Source of the DNA: DAITPV01 sp050692555
GTDB taxonomy: Bacteria > Actinomycetota > UBA4738 > CALAEC01
DNA length: 41,255 bases
Assembly: GCA_050692555.1 (NCBI GenBank)
Contig: JBOGVS010000030.1
Span: 1-41,255, forward strand
Direction: 5' to 3'
Shown: positions 25,598 through 33,612 of the stretch, one piece after another
How the letters are laid out: each line of letters starts with the position of its first letter
Numbering within the stretch: the stretch's first letter is position 1
Notes under the pieces: generated by a model
Database searches by the model: none
Seen by the model: only the letters and a program-made list of their open reading frames with translations
What the model was told of the DNA's origin: nothing
Position numbers and translations under genes: made by a program

Positions 25598-27346
25598 TTA
25601 CTGTTGTTCCGCCGCGGCCTTCTGCTTCTCCTCCTCGAGGAGCACCCGGCGGAGCACCTTGCCGACCATCGTGGTGGGGAGCTCGTCCCGGAACTCCACC
25701 GACTTCGGCGCCCGGTAGCCCGTGAGCCCGTGCTCCTCGTCCCGGGTCCACTTCAGGATCTCGTCCTCCGAAGCGACGTCTCCCTCCTTCAGCACCACGA
25801 AGGCCTTCACCGACTCGCCGGTCCTGTCGTCGGGGATCCCCACCACGCAGACCTGCTTGATCTTCGGATGCCGGTACAGGACCTGCTCGACGTCCGTGGG
25901 GTACACGTTGAACCCGGACACGATGATCATGTCCTTCTTGCGATCGACGATGGCGAAGTATCCGTCCTCGTCCATCCTGGCCACGTCGCCGGTGTGGAGC
26001 CACCGGATCCCGTCTGCATGGACCCGGATCATGTCATCGGTCTCCTCTGGATTGTTCCAGTAGCCCTTCATGACCTGGGGACCGGCGATGCACAGCTCAC
26101 CCTCCTGTCCCTGAGGCACTTCTTTCTCCGGGTCGTCGAGGTCGACGACCTTGCAGTCCGTGTCCGGGAGCGGCAGTCCGATCGTCCCGAACTTCGCCTT
26201 GCCGTAGATGGGGTTGATGTGGGTGACCGGGGTGGTCTCGGTCAGGCCGTACCCCTCCACCAGGTTGCCCCCGGTGATCGACTTGAACCTCTCCGCCACG
26301 GCCACCGGGAGCGGCGCCGCGCCGGAGAAGCACGCCCGGATCGAGGAGAGGTCGTACTTCTTGGTCTCCGGCGACTCGTTGATGGCGATGTAGATCCGAG
26401 GCACGCCGGGGAACAGCGTGGCCTTCTCCTTCTGGATGGCCTTGAGGGCCATCTCCAGCTCGAACCGGGGCAGACAGATCAGCTTCATGGCTCGGGCGAT
26501 GGCCACGCTCATGATGGCGTTGAGCCCGTACGAGTGGAAGAAGGGGAGGACGGCCATGATCCCCTCCTCTCCGTCCTTCACGTCCACGAACCAGGCGCCG
26601 GTCTGCCGGGCGTTGGACACGATGTTGTAGTGGGTGAGCATGGCGCCCTTGGACAGTCCGGTGGTCCCGCCCGTGTACACCAGCGCTGCCACGTCCTCCT
26701 TGGGATTCACGTTCAGTTCCGGCAAGTCCCCGGAGGAGCGCTTCATGAAGTCCGACCACCAGATCACGTCGGCGTCGGCGGGAACCGGCGGCCAGGGACG
26801 CCCCTCGTGCTGCGCTTCCTTCTTCTGCTTGATCGGGGCCAGGGCGCTGATCGGCCACCCCAGGTAGTCGCCGATCTTGGTGACCACGATCGTCTTGAGA
26901 CCGGCCTCGTTCTTCACCGCCGCGGCCAGCGGGTACAGCAGGTCCAACGTGAACAGGATCTCGACGCCGGCGTCCTTGAGCTGGTGGGAGAGCTCCCGCT
27001 GTGTGTACAGCGGGTTGTTCCCAACGGGAACGGCTCCCAGCCGCTGGAGGCCGTACCACGCCACCACGAACTGGGGACAGTTCGGGAGCAGGAGCCCGAC
27101 TCGGTCTCCCTTCTTCACGCCCAGGGCCGCCGCCGCCCCGGCGAACTGCTCCGCCTCCTCCTTGAGCCGGCGATACGTCAGGCGCTTGGCCATCGGGGCG
27201 ACGGGGAACACCACCGCGAGCGAACTGGGGAACCGCTCCGTGCTCTCCTCGAGCATCGACCACACCGGCTTCTCCGCGTAGGGCTCCAGGGAGGGCGGGA
27301 CATCCGGGGGGTAGCTCTTCACCCAGGGACGAGGACGCTCTGCCAT
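25598..27346 (-). CDS. fadD: Long-chain acyl-CoA ligase (FadD-like AMP-forming synthetase)
   Basis: 582 residues from the ATG at 27346, preceded by AGGAG. AMP-binding motifs: the P-loop-like YTGGTTGLSKGAMLTH, GYGLTETTPVTH, and HTGDVARMDEDGYFAIVDRKKDMIIVSGFNVYP at the hinge. The C-terminal catalytic Lys is in TTMVGKVLRR. The enzyme activates fatty acids to acyl-CoA via acyl-adenylate in the cytoplasm. Together with the thiolase at 33674 it suggests fatty-acid degradation, although the genes are not in one operon. A longer frame to 27526 has no homologous content and is not used. Exact chain-length preference cannot be read from sequence. Confidence 0.93.
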   Translation of the reverse strand: MAERPRPWVKSYPPDVPPSLEPYAEKPVWSMLEESTERFPSSLAVVFPVAPMAKRLTYRRLKEEAEQFAGAAAALGVKKGDRVGLLLPNCPQFVVAWYGLQRLGAVPVGNNPLYTQRELSHQLKDAGVEILFTLDLLYPLAAAVKNEAGLKTIVVTKIGDYLGWPISALAPIKQKKEAQHEGRPWPPVPADADVIWWSDFMKRSSGDLPELNVNPKEDVAALVYTGGTTGLSKGAMLTHYNIVSNARQTGAWFVDVKDGEEGIMAVLPFFHSYGLNAIMSVAIARAMKLICLPRFELEMALKAIQKEKATLFPGVPRIYIAINESPETKKYDLSSIRACFSGAAPLPVAVAERFKSITGGNLVEGYGLTETTPVTHINPIYGKAKFGTIGLPLPDTDCKVVDLDDPEKEVPQGQEGELCIAGPQVMKGYWNNPEETDDMIRVHADGIRWLHTGDVARMDEDGYFAIVDRKKDMIIVSGFNVYPTDVEQVLYRHPKIKQVCVVGIPDDRTGESVKAFVVLKEGDVASEDEILKWTRDEEHGLTGYRAPKSVEFRDELPTTMVGKVLRRVLLEEEKQKAAAEQQ

Positions 27347-27388
27347 CACACCCAGCTCCTTTCGGGCCGCACGGGGCTTGCACCTGGG

Positions 27389-27418
27389 ATTATGTCGAAC
27401 CGAGCGGCCATCTCTCAA
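27389..27418 (-). promoter_or_regulatory. Promoter of fadD (TTGAGA / CATAAT)
   Basis: On the minus strand TTGAGA (27418-27413) and CATAAT (27394-27389) are separated by 18 bp, the best sigma-70-type pair in the window. It gives a leader of about 35-40 nt with the AGGAG site. Confidence 0.6.
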
Positions 27419-27488
27419 CCCCAGCCGAGTTGCCCTGCCCCGGGTCACGCCGTAGCGTTCTGACCCCCGGTCAGCACAGGGAGCGCGA

Positions 27489-29837
27489 ATGAGCTCGTGG
27501 GCAGAGACCTTGAAGGAGGGAGCCAAACGAGCCCTTCCGCCGGTGGAGGGCGAGGTCCGGGTGCCCGGTCTTCATGGCTCCGTCGAGGTGATCCGGGACC
27601 GGTGGGGTGTCCCCCACATCTACGCCGAGAACGATCACGACCTGTTCTTTGCCCAGGGGTACGTCATCGCCTCGGAGCGGCTGTACCAGATCGACTTCCT
27701 GCTCCGGCTGGGGACCGGGACACTTTCCGAGCTGTTCAGCGAGCTGACCCTGCCCATCGACCGGTTCGTTCGGACCGTTGGATGGAATCGGGCGGCCAGG
27801 TACCAGGCACAGCGGTGGGACCAGCGCTCACACGACATGGCCGAGGCGTACGGGCGCGGGGCCCGCGCCTGGGTGGAGACCATGGAGGAGAAACCCGTCG
27901 AGTACCAGGTCCTGGAGGCCGAGCCCTTCGTTCCCTCGGCCGGCGAGGAGAGCTACTACGGGGCCGCCGGAGCCACGTTCATGGCCTGGGGGCTGTCCCG
28001 CAACTGGGACCACGAGCTGCTGCGGGCGGAGATCGCCGAGCGATGCGGGTCGGAGGTCATGCGGACCCTGTTCCCCGACCTGGACACCGAGTCGGCGCTG
28101 GTCGAAGCGGGGAAGGAGGGGGGCTACGACCGGTTGGCGCTCCTCCGCGACGCCATCCTGCCGCCGTCGGGCCAGGGCTCGAACAGCTGGGTGGTGGACA
28201 GCACCCGGACCGGTACGGGCAAGCCCCTCCTGGCCAACGACCCTCATCTGGCGCTGGCCGTTCCCTCGATCTGGTTCGAGTGCCACCTCTCGGCCCCGGG
28301 GATCGACGTGGCCGGGGTGTCGCTGCCCTTCAGCCCCGGCGTGATCATCGGGCACAACGACCGCATTGCCTGGGGGTTCACCAACACCGAGGGCGACGTG
28401 CAGGACCTGTACCTCGAGCGACTCTCCGAGGACGGCACCAGCGCCGAGTACCGGGGGTCCTGGGAGCCCGTCACCGTCCATCGCGAGGAGATCGGGGTCC
28501 GGGGACGGGACGATCCAGAGATCCTCGAGGTCCGGGAGACCCGTCACGGCCCGATCCTGGACTCTTACATGGTGGGGATCGCCGATCCCGTGGTCGTGGA
28601 GGGCGGCATCAAGCGCTCGTACGCGCTCCGGTGGGCCGGGGCCGAGCACGGCATCCAGGGGTCCACGATCTACAACCTCGATACCGCCGGGAGCTGGGAG
28701 GACTTCCGGGCCGCGGTCCACGACGCCTGGCTGTGCCCCGGCCAGAACATAGTGTACGCGGACGTCGACGGGAACATCGGTTACCAGCTGACCGGCCTGT
28801 ACCCCATCCGGGCCCAGGGCGACGGCACGGTCCCGGTCCCCGGGTGGACCGACGAGTACGAGTGGGTGGGGTGGGTGCCGTTCGACGATCTCCCCCGGGC
28901 GTTCAACCCCGAGGACGCCTTCCTGTGCACCGCCAACAACAAGATGCACGACGAGGGATACCCCTACAACCTGGGCCGGGACTACCTTCCCCCGTTCCGG
29001 GCCCGGAGGATCGCCCAGCTCGTCACGGAGCGCGAGGTGCACGACGCCGCGAGCTTCGCGGCCATCCAGCAGGACACCGTGTCGTTGCCTGCCGCGGCCA
29101 TCGTCCCGGCCCTGGTGTCGGTGGAGCCCGGGGACGACCGCCAGAAGGAGGCCATCGCCCTGCTGGCCGAGTGGGACCACGAAGTGGCCGCGGACTCGCC
29201 CGCCGCCGCCGTGTACGAGGTGTGGTGCAAGCACATCGCCGAGCAGATCCTCCGGCCCCTGCTGGCGGACGACGATCTGTTCACCCACTTCTTCGGCCGC
29301 CGGCAGTGGACCAACGCCTTCCAGTACCAGGTGCTCCCCAACCTGCTGACCTACCCGACCGCCCGGTGGTGGGGGAGGAACGGGGTCCAGGCCCGGGACG
29401 AGGTGCTCCGCAGGGCCCTCGATGGCGCCGTCGAGGAGCTCACCGCGGCGCTCGGGGAAGACATGCAGACCTGGCAGTGGGGGGGCCTCCACCGGGCCCG
29501 GTTCGCCGCTCGGCTGGCGATGATCCCCGACCTCGCCGAGATGTTCACCGCCGGCGAGGTGGAGATGGGCGGGGACGAACAGACCATCCTCCAGGCCATG
29601 TTCGAGCCGGGGTGGTCGTACGACGTGGTGGTGGCTCCCTCGTGGCGTCAGATCCTCGATCCATCGGACTGGGACGCATCCCTGGGGACGCACACCGTGG
29701 GGCAGTCGGGGAACCCGGCCAGCCCGCACTTCGCCGACCTGCTCGAGCTGTGGGGGAGCGGCCGGCACCATCCCCTCCCCTTCTCCCGAAGCGCAGTGGA
29801 ATCGGCCGCGGATTCGACGCTGCGCCTGCTGCCCTGA
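27489..29837 (+). CDS. Penicillin-acylase-family N-terminal-nucleophile hydrolase
   Basis: 782 residues. The family makes a precursor that self-cleaves to expose an N-terminal Ser on the beta chain; here the site is QG-SNSWVVD at G230/S231. The A-chain has VIRDRWGVPHIYAENDHDLFFAQGY, and the B-chain has PLLANDPHL, GVIIGHNDRIAWGFTN and a conserved Asn. Substrates in this family are amides: penicillins, cephalosporins, quorum-sensing N-acyl homoserine lactones or others, so the real substrate is open. No signal peptide is visible, so it may be cytoplasmic, unlike many relatives. It is transcribed away from fadD; they share a 142-bp intergenic region. Confidence 0.9.
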   Translation: MSSWAETLKEGAKRALPPVEGEVRVPGLHGSVEVIRDRWGVPHIYAENDHDLFFAQGYVIASERLYQIDFLLRLGTGTLSELFSELTLPIDRFVRTVGWNRAARYQAQRWDQRSHDMAEAYGRGARAWVETMEEKPVEYQVLEAEPFVPSAGEESYYGAAGATFMAWGLSRNWDHELLRAEIAERCGSEVMRTLFPDLDTESALVEAGKEGGYDRLALLRDAILPPSGQGSNSWVVDSTRTGTGKPLLANDPHLALAVPSIWFECHLSAPGIDVAGVSLPFSPGVIIGHNDRIAWGFTNTEGDVQDLYLERLSEDGTSAEYRGSWEPVTVHREEIGVRGRDDPEILEVRETRHGPILDSYMVGIADPVVVEGGIKRSYALRWAGAEHGIQGSTIYNLDTAGSWEDFRAAVHDAWLCPGQNIVYADVDGNIGYQLTGLYPIRAQGDGTVPVPGWTDEYEWVGWVPFDDLPRAFNPEDAFLCTANNKMHDEGYPYNLGRDYLPPFRARRIAQLVTEREVHDAASFAAIQQDTVSLPAAAIVPALVSVEPGDDRQKEAIALLAEWDHEVAADSPAAAVYEVWCKHIAEQILRPLLADDDLFTHFFGRRQWTNAFQYQVLPNLLTYPTARWWGRNGVQARDEVLRRALDGAVEELTAALGEDMQTWQWGGLHRARFAARLAMIPDLAEMFTAGEVEMGGDEQTILQAMFEPGWSYDVVVAPSWRQILDPSDWDASLGTHTVGQSGNPASPHFADLLELWGSGRHHPLPFSRSAVESAADSTLRLLP

Positions 29838-29850
29838 GCAGATCCCCCCG

Positions 29851-29991
29851 TCAGAACTGGGCGGGCAGGAAGTTGTCCAGGTAGAAGAACGCCACGAACA
29901 GGATCCCGAGCACCACGGCCAGGATCAGGAGCCAATACACCACGGCCAGAACGGGGTTCCGAGGCTGCCGGCGACGGAGGAAGCCCATCAT
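29851..29991 (-). CDS. 46-residue membrane protein coupled to DUF881
   Basis: A short frame starting at the ATG that overlaps the stop of the DUF881 gene (TGATG). The product is MMGFLRRRQPRNPVLAV followed by one long hydrophobic helix (VYWLLILAVVLGILFVAFFY) and the end LDNFLPAQF. A basic cytoplasmic end and a single span are clear. No family is recognised. Stop-start overlap and position next to DUF881 and crgA suggest a small partner in cell-envelope or division functions; this is inference. Confidence 0.6.
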   Translation of the reverse strand: MMGFLRRRQPRNPVLAVVYWLLILAVVLGILFVAFFYLDNFLPAQF

Positions 29992-30686
29992 CACACCGGC
30001 GTGGCCAGAGTGATGGAAGGAAGTGGAAGTCCGCCTTCGATCGCCACGTCGGCGGGCTCAACGTCCAGCCGGATCCCGAACGCCCCCACCGCAGCCCGGA
30101 GCCGGTCGAGCCCGGGGCCCGTCTCGAGGGCCTCGGACAGCGGGGCCTGATCCCCGATCGCCGCGATGCGATATGGAGGGCTGTGCAGGGTGCCGTGCAG
30201 CAGGAGCGTGTTGCCCGCGCACCTCACCGCCGAGCCCGCGGTGAGCCGCTCGTCGTTCACCTCCATGGCCTCGGCACCGGCCGCCCACAGCGCGTTGACC
30301 ACGGTCTGGATGTCGCGCTCGTGGACCACCAGGTCGTTGGGATCGCCGGTCGGCGACCGGGCCGCAGAGCTGTCGTCCAGGATCACCACCACCCCCGGGC
30401 CCTCGAGGCCGGCGGTCCCCGACGATACCGAAAGCTGCCGGACCTCCTCCTCCAGCTCGCCGGACGGGGCCTCGGCCCCCTCCAGGGCCTCGAGCTGGCC
30501 CTCCAGGCCCCGGACCTCGCCGCGGAGGGCCCGGACCCGGCCGTCCTCGGCGCGCACCAGATCCGCCAGCTCCAGGCGCCGGATGGCCCGCGATGCGGCC
30601 GGTGGCTGGAGCGCGGCCGTCACTGCCAGGAACCCGATGATCGCAGCCGCCAGCGGCACGGCGACGCGAGGGGGACGGGCTTCCAT
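29991..30686 (-). CDS. DUF881 family membrane-anchored protein
   Basis: 231 residues from ATG 30686. A membrane helix (about 9-30, AVPLAAAIIGFLAVTAALQP) is followed by a coiled coil (AEDGRVRALRGEVRGLEGQLEALEG) and the DUF881 core: GPGVVVILDDSS, LVVHERDIQTVVNALWAAGAEAMEVNDERL, AVRCAGNTLLLHG and YRIAAIGD. The equivalent gene next to crgA in M. tuberculosis is Rv0012. Function is unknown; a role in division or envelope assembly is often supposed from position. The ATG follows TATCAT by 6 nt, so the transcript is probably leaderless, and this -10 overlaps that of crgA. Confidence 0.88.
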   Translation of the reverse strand: MEARPPRVAVPLAAAIIGFLAVTAALQPPAASRAIRRLELADLVRAEDGRVRALRGEVRGLEGQLEALEGAEAPSGELEEEVRQLSVSSGTAGLEGPGVVVILDDSSAARSPTGDPNDLVVHERDIQTVVNALWAAGAEAMEVNDERLTAGSAVRCAGNTLLLHGTLHSPPYRIAAIGDQAPLSEALETGPGLDRLRAAVGAFGIRLDVEPADVAIEGGLPLPSITLATPV

Positions 30687-30691
30687 GTCGA

Positions 30692-30698
30692 TATGATA
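30692..30698. promoter_or_regulatory. Shared bidirectional -10 element for crgA and DUF881
   Basis: The 7-mer TATGATA reads as TATGAT on the plus strand (30692-30697) and TATCAT on the minus strand (30698-30693). The start codons lie 9 nt (crgA, plus) and 6 nt (DUF881, minus) beyond, so both transcripts would start at or near their ATG. Confidence 0.6.
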
Positions 30699-30706
30699 GG
30701 CGCCGC

Positions 30707-30943
30707 ATGCCGAAGTCGAAGTCCAAGCGTCGCTATCAACCCCCACCCAAGCCCAACCCGAAGCCCAGCCCCCGGTGGCTCGGTCCGACCATCCTGACCA
30801 TCCTGTTCGCGGGGGTCGCGGTGATCGTCCTCAACTACCTGGGGGTGGCGGAGGTCCTGCCGGGCGCCCCCCGGAACCTGTACCTGTGGAGCGGGCTGGG
30901 GGCCATCGCCCTGGGGTTCGGGCTGGCCACCCAGTGGCGGTAA
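30707..30943 (+). CDS. crgA: Cell division protein CrgA
   Basis: 78 residues: a basic, Pro-rich N-terminus (MPKSKSKRRYQPPPKPNPKP), two membrane helices (about 27-46 and 57-74) with a short outside loop (GVAEVLPGAPRNLY), and the C-terminal WSGLGAIALGFGLATQWR signature of CrgA. CrgA is a small actinobacterial divisome protein that contacts FtsZ, FtsI and others and influences septation. It diverges from DUF881 exactly as in mycobacteria. Its stop codon lies in a perfect hairpin. Confidence 0.93.
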   Translation: MPKSKSKRRYQPPPKPNPKPSPRWLGPTILTILFAGVAVIVLNYLGVAEVLPGAPRNLYLWSGLGAIALGFGLATQWR

Positions 30944-30960
30944 TCACAGGGGTGTGATTA
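30941..30960. terminator. Perfect 8-bp hairpin overlapping the crgA stop
   Basis: TAATCACA-GGGG-TGTGATTA, fully paired with a 4-base loop and starting with the TAA stop codon of crgA. No U-run follows, so an operator for a dimeric regulator is an equal alternative. Confidence 0.4.
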
Positions 30961-30988
30961 TCCCCACCGTTATCCACACTGTGGAAAA
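30958..30988. promoter_or_regulatory. Cluster of DnaA-box-like 9-mers
   Basis: TTATCCCCA (30958-30966), the consensus box TTATCCACA (30970-30978) and, inverted, TTTTCCACA (read on the minus strand, 30988-30980). Three boxes within 31 bp upstream of the FmdB gene, in a locus that is origin-proximal in relatives. No AT-rich unwinding region is nearby, so this is more likely a DnaA-binding regulatory or titration site than oriC itself. Confidence 0.5.
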
Positions 30989-30994
30989 CCTCTG

Positions 30995-31243
30995 ATGCCG
31001 GTGTACGAGTACCGCTGCCGGTCCTGCGGCCACGAGCTCGAGGAGGTCCAGCGGATGGGTGCCGGGCCACCGGGGCCCTGCCCAACGTGCGGCGGCGAGC
31101 TCCGGCGGGTCTACGGGCGGGTGGGGGTCCGGTTCAGCGGGTGGGGGTTCTCCCGGACCGACTCCCTGGTCAGCGAGGACCGGCCCCGGAAGGACTTCAG
31201 GCGCCTCAAGGAGAAGGCCGAGGAGATCGCCGACTCCGGCTAG
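30995..31243 (+). CDS. FmdB-type zinc-ribbon protein
   Basis: 82 residues beginning MPVYEYRCRSCGHELEEVQ, with a second pair CPTCGG, the FmdB/YwlC-like zinc ribbon regulator family (CxxC..CxxC). The C-terminal part (GWGFSRTDSL, then a charged helix) is typical of the family, which is widespread and of uncertain role. The ATG directly follows the DnaA-box cluster and has no Shine-Dalgarno. Confidence 0.85.
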   Translation: MPVYEYRCRSCGHELEEVQRMGAGPPGPCPTCGGELRRVYGRVGVRFSGWGFSRTDSLVSEDRPRKDFRRLKEKAEEIADSG

Positions 31244-31290
31244 CTCCGATCGAACGGCGCCGGGCCAAGCCCGACGGTGCCGGCGGGGCG

Positions 31291-31296
31291 TACCAT
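31291..31296 (+). promoter_or_regulatory. -10 element (TACCAT) before the cyclase gene, probable leaderless start
   Basis: TACCAT ends 6 nt before GTG 31303; no ribosome site is present. Confidence 0.45.
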
Positions 31297-31302
31297 CGCT
31301 TC

Positions 31303-33258
31303 GTGAGCGATCTGGGGAGCGACGTCCTCGAAGCTGGACGTTCGGCACTCGAGCGCCACGAGTGGTCGGAGGCCTACGAGATCCTGACGGAGGCCGATCG
31401 AGCACGGTCCCTGAACGGCGAGGGGCTGGAGCTCCTGGCCGAGGCGGCCTTTTGGTCGGCACACCCGGACGAGACCGTCGAGGCCATCGAGCGAGCCTAC
31501 GGCGCGTACCTCGAGGAGGGGAATCGGGCCTCCGCGGCGATGGCGGCGTTCCGCGTGGCCGAGCAGCACGGCATGCGCATGGCCATGACTCAGGCTCAGA
31601 GCTGGGCGGCCAGAGCCGCGCGCCTGGCCGAGGAGGATCCGGAGTGGCCGGTCCACGGCTGGCTCGCCTGGGTGCGAGGGCTGTTGGCCTGGGTCGAGGG
31701 GGACTTCGAGAGGGCCATCGGGCATTACGACGAGGCTCTGGCGATCGCCTCCCGGACCGGGGACCGCAACCTCCACGGGATGAGCCTTCACGACAAGGGA
31801 CACGCTCTCTGTTTGCTGGGGAGGACGGCAGAGGGCATGGCGCTCATGGACGAGGCCATGGTGGCGGTGGTCGGAGGAGAGCTGGACCCCGAAGCGGCGG
31901 GCTACGTGTACTGCGGGATGATCGGCATCTGCTCCAAGCTCGGCGACTACCGGCGGGCGGCGGAGTGGACCGAGGCAACCCTGCGATGGTGCGAGCGTCA
32001 GTCCGTACCGGCGTTCCCCGGGGTCTGCCGGGTCCACAAGGCCGAGCTCTTGCGGCTCCGCGGGTCCTTCGCCAAGGCCGAGGAGGAGGCTCGGATGGCC
32101 TGCGAGGAGCTCCCCCGGTACAACTTCTTCTCGGGCCTGGGCCCGGCCAACTACGAGATCGGGGAGGTTCGACTCCGGCTGGGCGACTTCCGCGGCGCGG
32201 AGGAAGCCTATGCGCGGGCTCACGAGTTCGGCCACACCCCGCAGCCCGGCCTTTCGCTCCTCCGGTTGGCCCAGGGGAACGTGCAGGCAGCCGGCGCCGG
32301 CATCCGCCAGGCTCTGTCCGAAACGACAGGGAACCATTGCTCGAGGGTCAGGCTCCTCGCCGCCCAGGCCGGGATCGCCCTGGCCGACGGAGAAGTGGAG
32401 ACCGCGGCATCGGCCGCGGACGAGCTCGAATCGATCGTCGGGGAGTACGAGACTGCATCGCTCCAGGCCATGGCCGCCGCAGTGCGGGGAGCGGTTCAGC
32501 TCGCCGAGGGCGACGCAGCAGGCGCGCTCCCCAACCTGCGGCGAGCGCAACAAACGTGGCGTCAGATCGACGCGCCCTACGAGGTGGCGGAGCTGCGGCT
32601 CCAGCTCGCGCAGGCCCATCGAGCGACGGGCGACGACGATTCGGCGCTCATGGAAGCCCGGGCGGCCCGGGACACTTTCGAGCGGCTGGGCGCCCGGATG
32701 GCCGCCGAGCGGGCCGCAGCGCTCCTCGGGGAGCTCGCACCATCGAGCGAGAAGGCGGAGCGGGTGGGGCGAGCGTTCATGTTCACCGACATCGTGAAGT
32801 CCACGGACCTCGTTGGGGCGATCGGCGACGAGGCCTGGGGAGACCTCCTCGCGTGGCACGATCAGACGCTGCGCTCGCTGTTCGCCTCCCACGGCGGAGA
32901 AGTGGCCCACCCGACGGGCGATGGATTCTTCGTGGCGTTCGAGGAGCCGGGGCCGGCTCTCCGCTGTGCCGTGGCGATCCAGCGGGCGCTGGCGGAGCAC
33001 CGCCGCGCGCACGGGTTCGCCCTCCAGGTGCGGATCGGCATCCACGCCGGCGAGGCCACCCGCCGAGGATCGGACTACGGCGGCGGCGAAGTGCACCTGG
33101 CCGCCCGGATCGCCGCCCAGGCCCAGGGAGGAGCGATCCTCGCCAGCCGGGAGACCGTGACCCAGGCCGGTGGAGGGTTCCAGGTCGGCCAACCCCGAGA
33201 GGAAACGCTGAAGGGCTTCCCCGAGCCCGTCCAGGTGACGACCGTGGAGTGGCGCTAG
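31303..33258 (+). CDS. TPR-repeat protein with C-terminal class III adenylate/guanylate cyclase domain
   Basis: 651 residues. Residues about 1-470 are TPR-like helical pairs (for example DFERAIGHYDEALAIASRTGD and DFRGAEEAYARAHEFG). The cyclase domain (about 490-651) has the metal Asp in FMFTDIVKSTDLV, the second in PTGDGFFVAFE, then LQVRIGIHAGEA. At the usual VNLAAR transition-state Asn the sequence reads EVHLAARIAA, with His instead of Asn. Relatives with this VH variant occur in mycobacteria, often beside regulators, and some may be inactive. It converts ATP or GTP to a cyclic nucleotide if active. Its stop codon interlocks with that of the convergent zinc-ribbon gene. Confidence 0.85.
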   Translation: MSDLGSDVLEAGRSALERHEWSEAYEILTEADRARSLNGEGLELLAEAAFWSAHPDETVEAIERAYGAYLEEGNRASAAMAAFRVAEQHGMRMAMTQAQSWAARAARLAEEDPEWPVHGWLAWVRGLLAWVEGDFERAIGHYDEALAIASRTGDRNLHGMSLHDKGHALCLLGRTAEGMALMDEAMVAVVGGELDPEAAGYVYCGMIGICSKLGDYRRAAEWTEATLRWCERQSVPAFPGVCRVHKAELLRLRGSFAKAEEEARMACEELPRYNFFSGLGPANYEIGEVRLRLGDFRGAEEAYARAHEFGHTPQPGLSLLRLAQGNVQAAGAGIRQALSETTGNHCSRVRLLAAQAGIALADGEVETAASAADELESIVGEYETASLQAMAAAVRGAVQLAEGDAAGALPNLRRAQQTWRQIDAPYEVAELRLQLAQAHRATGDDDSALMEARAARDTFERLGARMAAERAAALLGELAPSSEKAERVGRAFMFTDIVKSTDLVGAIGDEAWGDLLAWHDQTLRSLFASHGGEVAHPTGDGFFVAFEEPGPALRCAVAIQRALAEHRRAHGFALQVRIGIHAGEATRRGSDYGGGEVHLAARIAAQAQGGAILASRETVTQAGGGFQVGQPREETLKGFPEPVQVTTVEWR

Positions 33259-33596
33259 GCCACCGTCTGGGGACGGCGCTCCACCCGCATCGGCTCCCCG
33301 CAGTGCCGGGGGACCTGAAGCTCACCGAGCTTCTCCACCTTGAACTCGGTGCCGCACTCCGTGCACACGAAGTACACGTCGAGCTCGGAGACCTCCTCCG
33401 GCGGCCCCTCCCGACGTTCCGACCCGCGGAACCGCGCGGCCCCCCGGAGGGCCCCGACCCCCAGGAGGAGGAACGCCAGCCCCAGGATCACGGCCACCAC
33501 GGGGTTCCCGGGGGTCACCTGTCCGAGGCTCCCCACGAACAGGATCACCAGCGCCGCGGCCGCGCTCCCGATCACCAGCGTCAGGAACAGCTTCAC
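33255..33596 (-). CDS. Membrane protein with C-terminal zinc ribbon
   Basis: 113 residues from the GTG at 33596. Two hydrophobic segments (FLTLVIGSAAAALVILFVG and NPVVAVILGLAFLLLGVGAL) are followed by a charged linker and a cytoplasmic treble-clef-like ribbon: FVCTECGTEFKVEKLGE...PRHCGEPMR (CxxC then HCGEP). No known function. The final TAG overlaps the TAG of the cyclase gene in the opposite strand (shared CTAG at 33255-33258). Confidence 0.7.
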   Translation of the reverse strand: MKLFLTLVIGSAAAALVILFVGSLGQVTPGNPVVAVILGLAFLLLGVGALRGAARFRGSERREGPPEEVSELDVYFVCTECGTEFKVEKLGELQVPRHCGEPMRVERRPQTVA

Positions 33597-33612
33597 GTGA
33601 ACCAGTGAAGCA

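Noticed and set aside
27347..27526. N-terminal extension of fadD
   Set aside because: No homologous content, and the promoter and ribosome site lie inside it.
30943..30958. CRP-type site
   Set aside because: ATCACA..TGTGAT has the arms in the opposite orientation to TGTGA-N6-TCACA.
30941..30990. oriC
   Set aside because: Only three boxes, no AT-rich unwinding element and no dnaA or dnaN alongside.
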